Of a DNA stretch of 64,000 nt, positions 59,671-64,000 are shown one piece after another. Made by a program: the position numbers and the translations under genes. Under the pieces are notes generated by a model that did no database searches, had not been told where the DNA came from, and worked only from the letters and a program-made list of their open reading frames with translations. Numbering within the stretch: position 1 is the stretch's first letter; each line of letters begins with the position of its first letter. Source of the stretch: JAGGAG01 sp964638035 (GTDB taxonomy: Bacteria; Gemmatimonadota; Gemmatimonadetes; Gemmatimonadales; GWC2-71-9); NCBI GenBank assembly GCA_964638035.1, contig CAZWXD010000003.1, positions 1-64,000 of the forward strand, given 5' to 3'.

Positions 59671-60341
59671 GAGGCCGGGTCCAGCGCGTAGCCGCGCCCG
59701 CGCACGGTGCGCACCATCGGCGCGCGTCCCCCGCCATCCACCTTCCGCCGAAGCCGCGCCACGTACACGTCAATCACGTTCGAGAGCGGGTCGTAGTTCT
59801 CGTCCCACACGTGCGCGCTGATGTCGGCGCGGGCCACCACCTGCCCGGGCCGGAGTGCGAGGAACTCGAGCAGCGCATACTCGGTGGTGGTGAGGGTGAT
59901 GGGCTCGCCTGCTCGCGCCGCAGTGCGCGTGGCCGGGTCCAGCACCAGGTCACCCACGCGCACCACCGGCCCCCTGGTGACCGGTACGCGGCGCTGCAGT
60001 GCCCTGAGCCGGGCCAGCAGCTCGTCCAGCGCGAAGGGCTTGACCAGGTAGTCGTCTGCCCCGTCGTCCAGGCCTTGCACCCGGTCTGCCACGGCATCGC
60101 GCGCCGTGAGCATCAGGATCGGCGTCATCACGCCCCCTGCCCGCAGCGCCTTCGCCAGCTCGAATCCGGAGCCATCGGGCAACCCCACGTCGAGCACGAT
60201 CGCATCGTACGGCTCCAGCGCCAGCTTCTGGCGCGCCGCCGCCACGCTCCCGGCCACGTCGGCCGCATGTGCCGCCAGGCGCAGCCCGCGTCGCACGCTC
60301 TCCGCCAGGACCGGCTCATCTTCGACGACCAGGATCCGCAC
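59667..60341 (-). CDS. OmpR-family response regulator (CzcR-like)
   Basis: 224 residues. The receiver (1-115) begins RILVVEDEPVLAESV and has the phospho-acceptor Asp in IVLDVGLPDGSGF and Lys in DDYLVKPFALDELLARL. The winged helix (about 125-224) has LTTTEYALLEFLALRPGQVVARADI and VIDVYVARLRRKVD. The GTG at 60341 follows a G-rich stretch. It should activate the divergent efflux genes starting about 100 bases away, and its own operon. Confidence 0.93.
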   Translation of the reverse strand: MRILVVEDEPVLAESVRRGLRLAAHAADVAGSVAAARQKLALEPYDAIVLDVGLPDGSGFELAKALRAGGVMTPILMLTARDAVADRVQGLDDGADDYLVKPFALDELLARLRALQRRVPVTRGPVVRVGDLVLDPATRTAARAGEPITLTTTEYALLEFLALRPGQVVARADISAHVWDENYDPLSNVIDVYVARLRRKVDGGGRAPMVRTVRGRGYALDPAS

Positions 60342-60443
60342 GCACCCCCCGGGGTTGACCCCAACATCGGCGCCGGGCACCGGGGCCGTCAATCCACACC
60401 CCGCATTCATCGTGGATTCATGTTCGCCTGCTACGATGTCGCC

Positions 60444-61682
60444 ATGCTGCTCGCCACCCTGTTGCTCCTGCAGGCCCCGGACACGGTACGCCTCGGCGTG
60501 GACGAGGCGCTCCGGCGCGCCGTGGCCGATGCCCCCGCCCTCGTGGCCAGCATGGCCGCCGAGAGCGCGGCCACCGCCCGCATCCGGCAGGCTGGCTCGT
60601 GGCGGAACCCGGTCTTCAGTGGCCTTGCCGAGAATATCGGGGCCCAGGAGCCGATCACCGGACATACGGGCCTGGCCGGCATCGAGGGGCAGCTCACCCT
60701 GGAGCAGACGCTCACGATCGGCGGGGACCGCGGCGCGGCGATTCGCGAGGCCCGCGCCCTGGCGGCCGCCGCGGGCGCCACCACCGCGGTGACCATCGCC
60801 GACATCCAGGCCGCGGCACTCGAGGCCATCAGCGTGGTGGAGCGTGACCGGCGTGTCGCCGCCTTCGCCACCGAGGAGGCCCAGGCCCTCGAGCGCATTG
60901 CCCACCTCATGGACCGCCGGGCCGCCGAGGGGCGCACCAGTGGCGGCGACGCCGCCCGCACCCGCATGGAAGCCGTCACCACGGCATCGGCTGCGGCCAG
61001 GCGGAGGGCGCGTGCCGTGGAGAGCGAGGGGATCCTTGCCCGGCTCCTCCTGTTCGAGCCGGGAACACTGCTGCTGGTGGAGACGGGCACCTGCGCCGAG
61101 CCGCCACCGCCGACCGCCGCGACTGGCGTGCCGCCCGACCTTCTCCTGGCACAGCACACCGTGGCGGCACACGATGCCGCTGTCGCCCGCGCCGATGCCC
61201 TGCGCGTGCCCGACCTCCGGCCCATTGCGGGCCTCCGGCGCACTGCCGGCTTTTCCGGCCTGCTCCTGGGCCTGAGCCTCGAACTGCCCATCATGCCCGG
61301 CCCCGCCGCCGGCGCCGATGCGGCGCGCGCCGACCTCGCCGGTGCCGCGGCCTCGCGCGATGCCCTGGCCCGGAACCTCGCGGCCGAGCAGCATGCCACC
61401 CGTCGCGCGGCCACCGACCTCGACCAGGCCGGTGCAGTCTTCGACTCGACTGCCGCGAGCGCCCTGGAGCGTGCGGTGCGCGCCGCCTTCGCGCGGTACG
61501 GCTCGGGTGAGGGCACCCTCGTCGAGCTGCTCGACGCCCGGCGCGCGCGACTGGCCTTCCTCACCGAGTTCGAGGAATGGCGGACCGCACTCAGGCTTGC
61601 GCGCATCCGGAGTGCGCGCACCAGCGGCCTGCCGCTCGACGGCACCCTGCTCTGCACCCCCGGCTACCCGGAGGAGTCGTGA
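60444..61682 (+). CDS. Outer-membrane efflux protein (CzcC/TolC family)
   Basis: 412 residues from the ATG at 60444 (an earlier ATG at 60420 is possible). A signal sequence (LLATLLLLQA) is followed by two similar halves of long helices with Ala-rich repeats (SAATARIRQAGSWRNPVFSG, AQALERIAHLMDRRAAEGR and ALRLARIRSART), the outer-membrane channel pattern of CzcC-type proteins. It forms the exit duct of the RND system encoded next. A TACGAT at 60432 could be a -10 giving a leaderless message. The 3' end overlaps the adaptor gene (GTGA). Confidence 0.85.
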   Translation: MLLATLLLLQAPDTVRLGVDEALRRAVADAPALVASMAAESAATARIRQAGSWRNPVFSGLAENIGAQEPITGHTGLAGIEGQLTLEQTLTIGGDRGAAIREARALAAAAGATTAVTIADIQAAALEAISVVERDRRVAAFATEEAQALERIAHLMDRRAAEGRTSGGDAARTRMEAVTTASAAARRRARAVESEGILARLLLFEPGTLLLVETGTCAEPPPPTAATGVPPDLLLAQHTVAAHDAAVARADALRVPDLRPIAGLRRTAGFSGLLLGLSLELPIMPGPAAGADAARADLAGAAASRDALARNLAAEQHATRRAATDLDQAGAVFDSTAASALERAVRAAFARYGSGEGTLVELLDARRARLAFLTEFEEWRTALRLARIRSARTSGLPLDGTLLCTPGYPEES

Positions 61683-62797
61683 GGTTCCCCTGCGCCCCGC
61701 TCATCGCAATGCTGGCCCTCGCCGCGGCCTGCCGCCAGCAGCCGCGCGAGCCCGATGTCGACCAGGCGCCCGCAGGTACGGTCATCCTGACGCCGGCCCA
61801 GCGGCAGTCGGCCAACCTCGCCACCGATACGGCGCGCATCACGCGGGTCTCGGTTCCGCTCACCGTGCCCGCCACCCTGCACGCACCCGACCTGTCCACC
61901 GCGCACGTCGGCTCCATCGTCGAGGGCCGCGTGGATGCCGTGCGGGTGCTCCCCGGCGACCGGGTCCGGGCGGGTGACCCGCTCCTCCTCATCCACTCGC
62001 ACGAACTCGCCACTGCCGTGCGCGACTTCTCGGCGGCAGAGGCCGAGCTGGCGGCCACACAGGCGGCCCACGCGCGATCGGTTCGGCTCCTCGCCGACGA
62101 GGCGGTGGCGAAGGAGGAAGTGGAGCGACGGCAGGCGCTGGTGGACCAGGCTCGCGCGGAGTACCGCCGCGCCCGCGAGATCGTGGACCACCTTTCGCCC
62201 TCCCCCGAGGGCGACGTGACGGTTCGCGCCCCCCGCAGCGGCACCATCTTCGCCGTGTACGTGCGGGCCGGGGAAGCCGTGGTGCCCGGCGCCCCGCTCG
62301 TGGACCTGGGCGATGCCAGCGTGCTCTGGGCCACCGGCTTCATCCCCGAGGCTGCGGCACTGTCGCTCACCCCCGGCACGCGCGTCACGCTCGTCCTCGA
62401 CGTGGCGCCGGCCGATACCCTCACGGCCAGGGTCGTGCGGATGGGTGCCACCGTGGATTCGCTCCGGCGCGCGGTCGAACTGCGCGTGGCACTCGACCAG
62501 CGCCCGCCCGCGGCGCGCCCCGGGATGTTTGCCTCGCTCCTGCTGCCCACGGGTGCCCCGGCGGATCGCGTGGTGCTTCCCGACGGGGCCATCCAGCGGA
62601 TGCCCGCGGGCGACGTGGTGTTCGTGCAGGAAGCACCCGGCCGCTACCGCGCCGTCCCGGTGCGTGCCACGCCAATCGGCAATGGCCGCGTCGCCCTGGA
62701 AGGGCTCACGCCCGGCGTGGTCGTGGTGACCAGCGGCGCCTACTACGTGCGCGGCGCCCTCGAGGGCCCGGTGGCGGGGGGCCACGGTGATCATTGA
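61679..62797 (+). CDS. RND efflux periplasmic adaptor subunit (CzcB-like), lipoprotein
   Basis: 372 residues from the GTG at 61679. A lipobox LALAAAC gives membrane attachment. The lipoyl-like half (VEGRVDAVRVLPGDRVRAGDPLLLIHS) and barrel (VTVRAPRSGTIFAVYVRAGEAV) flank a coiled-coil hairpin of about 70 residues (ELAATQAAHARSVRLLADEAVAKEEVERRQALVDQARAEYRRA, shown in pieces by heptads). It links the inner-membrane pump to the outer channel. It overlaps the efflux-channel gene by four bases and the pump gene by 11. Confidence 0.9.
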   Translation: MRFPCAPLIAMLALAAACRQQPREPDVDQAPAGTVILTPAQRQSANLATDTARITRVSVPLTVPATLHAPDLSTAHVGSIVEGRVDAVRVLPGDRVRAGDPLLLIHSHELATAVRDFSAAEAELAATQAAHARSVRLLADEAVAKEEVERRQALVDQARAEYRRAREIVDHLSPSPEGDVTVRAPRSGTIFAVYVRAGEAVVPGAPLVDLGDASVLWATGFIPEAAALSLTPGTRVTLVLDVAPADTLTARVVRMGATVDSLRRAVELRVALDQRPPAARPGMFASLLLPTGAPADRVVLPDGAIQRMPAGDVVFVQEAPGRYRAVPVRATPIGNGRVALEGLTPGVVVVTSGAYYVRGALEGPVAGGHGDH

Positions 62798-64000
62798 TGG
62801 CCTGGTCGGGTCGGTCATTCGCTTTCGTGGCGTCGTCTTCGGGGCCGCAGCGGTGCTCCTCGGCCTGGGCGTGTGGGCGCTCTCCACCCTGCCGTTCGAG
62901 GCCTACCCCGACCTCACCGCCAACACGGTCACCGTCATCGCCGAGGCGCCGGGCCTGGCGCCGCAGGAGGCCGAGCAGCTCGTCACCTTCCCCATTGAAC
63001 GCTCGCTCCTTGGCCTCCCGAACACGCTGGCAGTGCGATCCACCACGAAGTCGGGCCTCTCACTCACCCAGGTCGTCTTTCACGACCGGGTGGACCCCTA
63101 CTTTGCGCGCCAGCAGGTCGCGCAGCGGCTGGGTGACGTCACCACCCAGCTCCCCGACGGGGTCACCCCGGTCCTGGGGCCGATCTCCACCGCCATGGGG
63201 GAGGTCTACCAGTACATCCTCACCTCCACCTCGGCGGAGTGGAACCTCACGACCCTGAAAACCCTGCAGGACTACACCCTCGCCCCGGCGCTGCGCACCG
63301 TGGATGGTGTGGCCGAGGTGAACAGTTGGGGCGGGTTCACGGAACAGTTCCATGTCGAGGTCGAGCCCCGGCGCCTCGCCATGGCCGGCCTGACATTGGG
63401 ACAGGTGGAGGCGGCGCTCGCGGCCAGCAATGCCAACTTCGGCGGCGCCTACACCGAGAACCGCGGGGAGCGGTTCATCGTCCACGGACTCGGCCGCCTC
63501 ACCAGCCTGGGCGACCTGGGTGCCGTGGCAGTGGCGTCCCGCGACGGCGTCCCCATCCGCATTGCCGACCTGGGTGAGGTGCGCGTGGGTGCGCTGCCCC
63601 GCCAGGGGGCCGTGACCTACAACGGCGCCGGCGAGGTGGTCACCGGCATGGTGATCATGCGGAAGGGTGCCAATGCCCAGGATGTCATCCGCCGCATCAA
63701 GGCCAGGGTGCAGGCGCTCCGCTCGACGCTGCCGCCGGGCGTGCAGGTCGTGCCGTTCTACGACCAGACCGACCTCGTTTCACGCACCACGCACACCATC
63801 AGCAAGAACCTGCTGCTGGGCGGCGCGCTGGTCATCGCCCTCCTGTGGCTCTTCCTCCGGAACATCGCCGCCAGCGTCATCGTGGCCCTCGTCATCCCGT
63901 TCTCCATGCTCTGGGCCTTCATCGCCATGCGCTGGTTCGGCTTCTCGGCCAACCTCATGAGCCTGGGGGCACTCGACTTCGGCCTGCTGGTCGATGGCTC
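62787..64000 (+). CDS. Heavy-metal RND efflux pump, CzcA/CusA family (partial)
   Basis: The gene starts at the GTG at 62787, inside the adaptor's last codons, and runs off the right end after 404 codons. It begins IDGLVGSVIRFRGVVFGAAAVLLGLGVWALSTLPFEAYPDLT and has the docking and porter parts up to the second block of membrane helices, ending GALDFGLLVDG. The Asp-Phe-Gly-x-x-Val-Asp-Gly motif with a charged residue in helix 4 is typical of metal-ion RND pumps (proton relay). It expels metal ions from cytoplasm or periplasm. The metal cannot be told. Confidence 0.92.
   Translation, partial: MIIDGLVGSVIRFRGVVFGAAAVLLGLGVWALSTLPFEAYPDLTANTVTVIAEAPGLAPQEAEQLVTFPIERSLLGLPNTLAVRSTTKSGLSLTQVVFHDRVDPYFARQQVAQRLGDVTTQLPDGVTPVLGPISTAMGEVYQYILTSTSAEWNLTTLKTLQDYTLAPALRTVDGVAEVNSWGGFTEQFHVEVEPRRLAMAGLTLGQVEAALAASNANFGGAYTENRGERFIVHGLGRLTSLGDLGAVAVASRDGVPIRIADLGEVRVGALPRQGAVTYNGAGEVVTGMVIMRKGANAQDVIRRIKARVQALRSTLPPGVQVVPFYDQTDLVSRTTHTISKNLLLGGALVIALLWLFLRNIAASVIVALVIPFSMLWAFIAMRWFGFSANLMSLGALDFGLLVDG

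Overview
The window is about 64 kb of very GC-rich, gene-dense bacterial DNA with no tRNA or rRNA gene and no gene-free stretch longer than 300 bases. Most genes sit in operons whose stop and start codons overlap. Two receptor-type Ser/Thr kinases fused to beta-propeller domains, a PorX-type PglZ response regulator, many short exported proteins and an outer-membrane/RND repertoire point to a Gram-negative, didermic, soil or sediment type organism. My best guess is Gemmatimonadota; this is inferred from gene content, not from a marker gene.

Layout. (1) 0.1-7.8 kb, minus strand: a lasso peptide cluster. It has a PqqD-like recognition protein, a transglutaminase-like leader peptidase, an asparagine-synthetase-like cyclase, a 47-residue precursor at 4651..4794 and an HPr-kinase homologue. 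A carbamoyltransferase/SxtJ/DUF5989/SGNH-hydrolase module follows directly. The precursor carries the Y-17/P-14/L-12 leader motif, a Thr at -2, an Asp at core position 8 and a C-terminal Ser. The predicted product is therefore an 8-residue-ring lasso peptide, possibly phosphorylated at its C-terminus. (2) 7.8-18.7 kb: a glycosyltransferase, an HNH endonuclease, a small methyltransferase-like protein, an amidohydrolase coupled to a class A penicillin-binding protein, tyrS, a class V aminotransferase coupled to an OppC-type permease, and a patatin fused to a ferredoxin domain. (3) 18.7-26.4 kb, minus strand: a six-gene overlapping operon headed by porX, then an MsbA-type exporter, a CgeB-like protein, a GT4 and two GT9 enzymes, probably for a surface glycan. 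(4) 26.4-28.2 kb: a patatin lipoprotein gene bordered on both sides by inverted arrays of an 8-bp repeat. (5) 28.2-36.5 kb: a phosphate-uptake locus with a porin divergent from pstS-pstC-pstA-pstB-pstB-phoU-ppx, with Pho-box-like 11-bp-spaced repeats. (6) 36.5-54.7 kb: housekeeping and accessory genes, including deoC, a rhomboid protease, a lipid kinase, a DoxX-family protein, an ECF42 sigma factor with its DGPF partner, a TrmO-like protein, a receptor kinase, a rhamnulose-phosphate aldolase/dehydrogenase, VOC proteins and a PP2C phosphatase. (7) 54.7-64 kb: an ArsR/SRPBCC pair with a well-defined operator-promoter, the second receptor kinase, and a CzcRS-like two-component system divergent from a CzcCBA-type metal efflux system whose pump runs off the right end.

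The most interesting material is the lasso peptide cluster with its kinase and carbamoylation neighbours. Next come the 8-bp minisatellite family, which appears between genes and inside coding regions, and the glycan operon led by porX. The first 105 bases show nothing I can assign.
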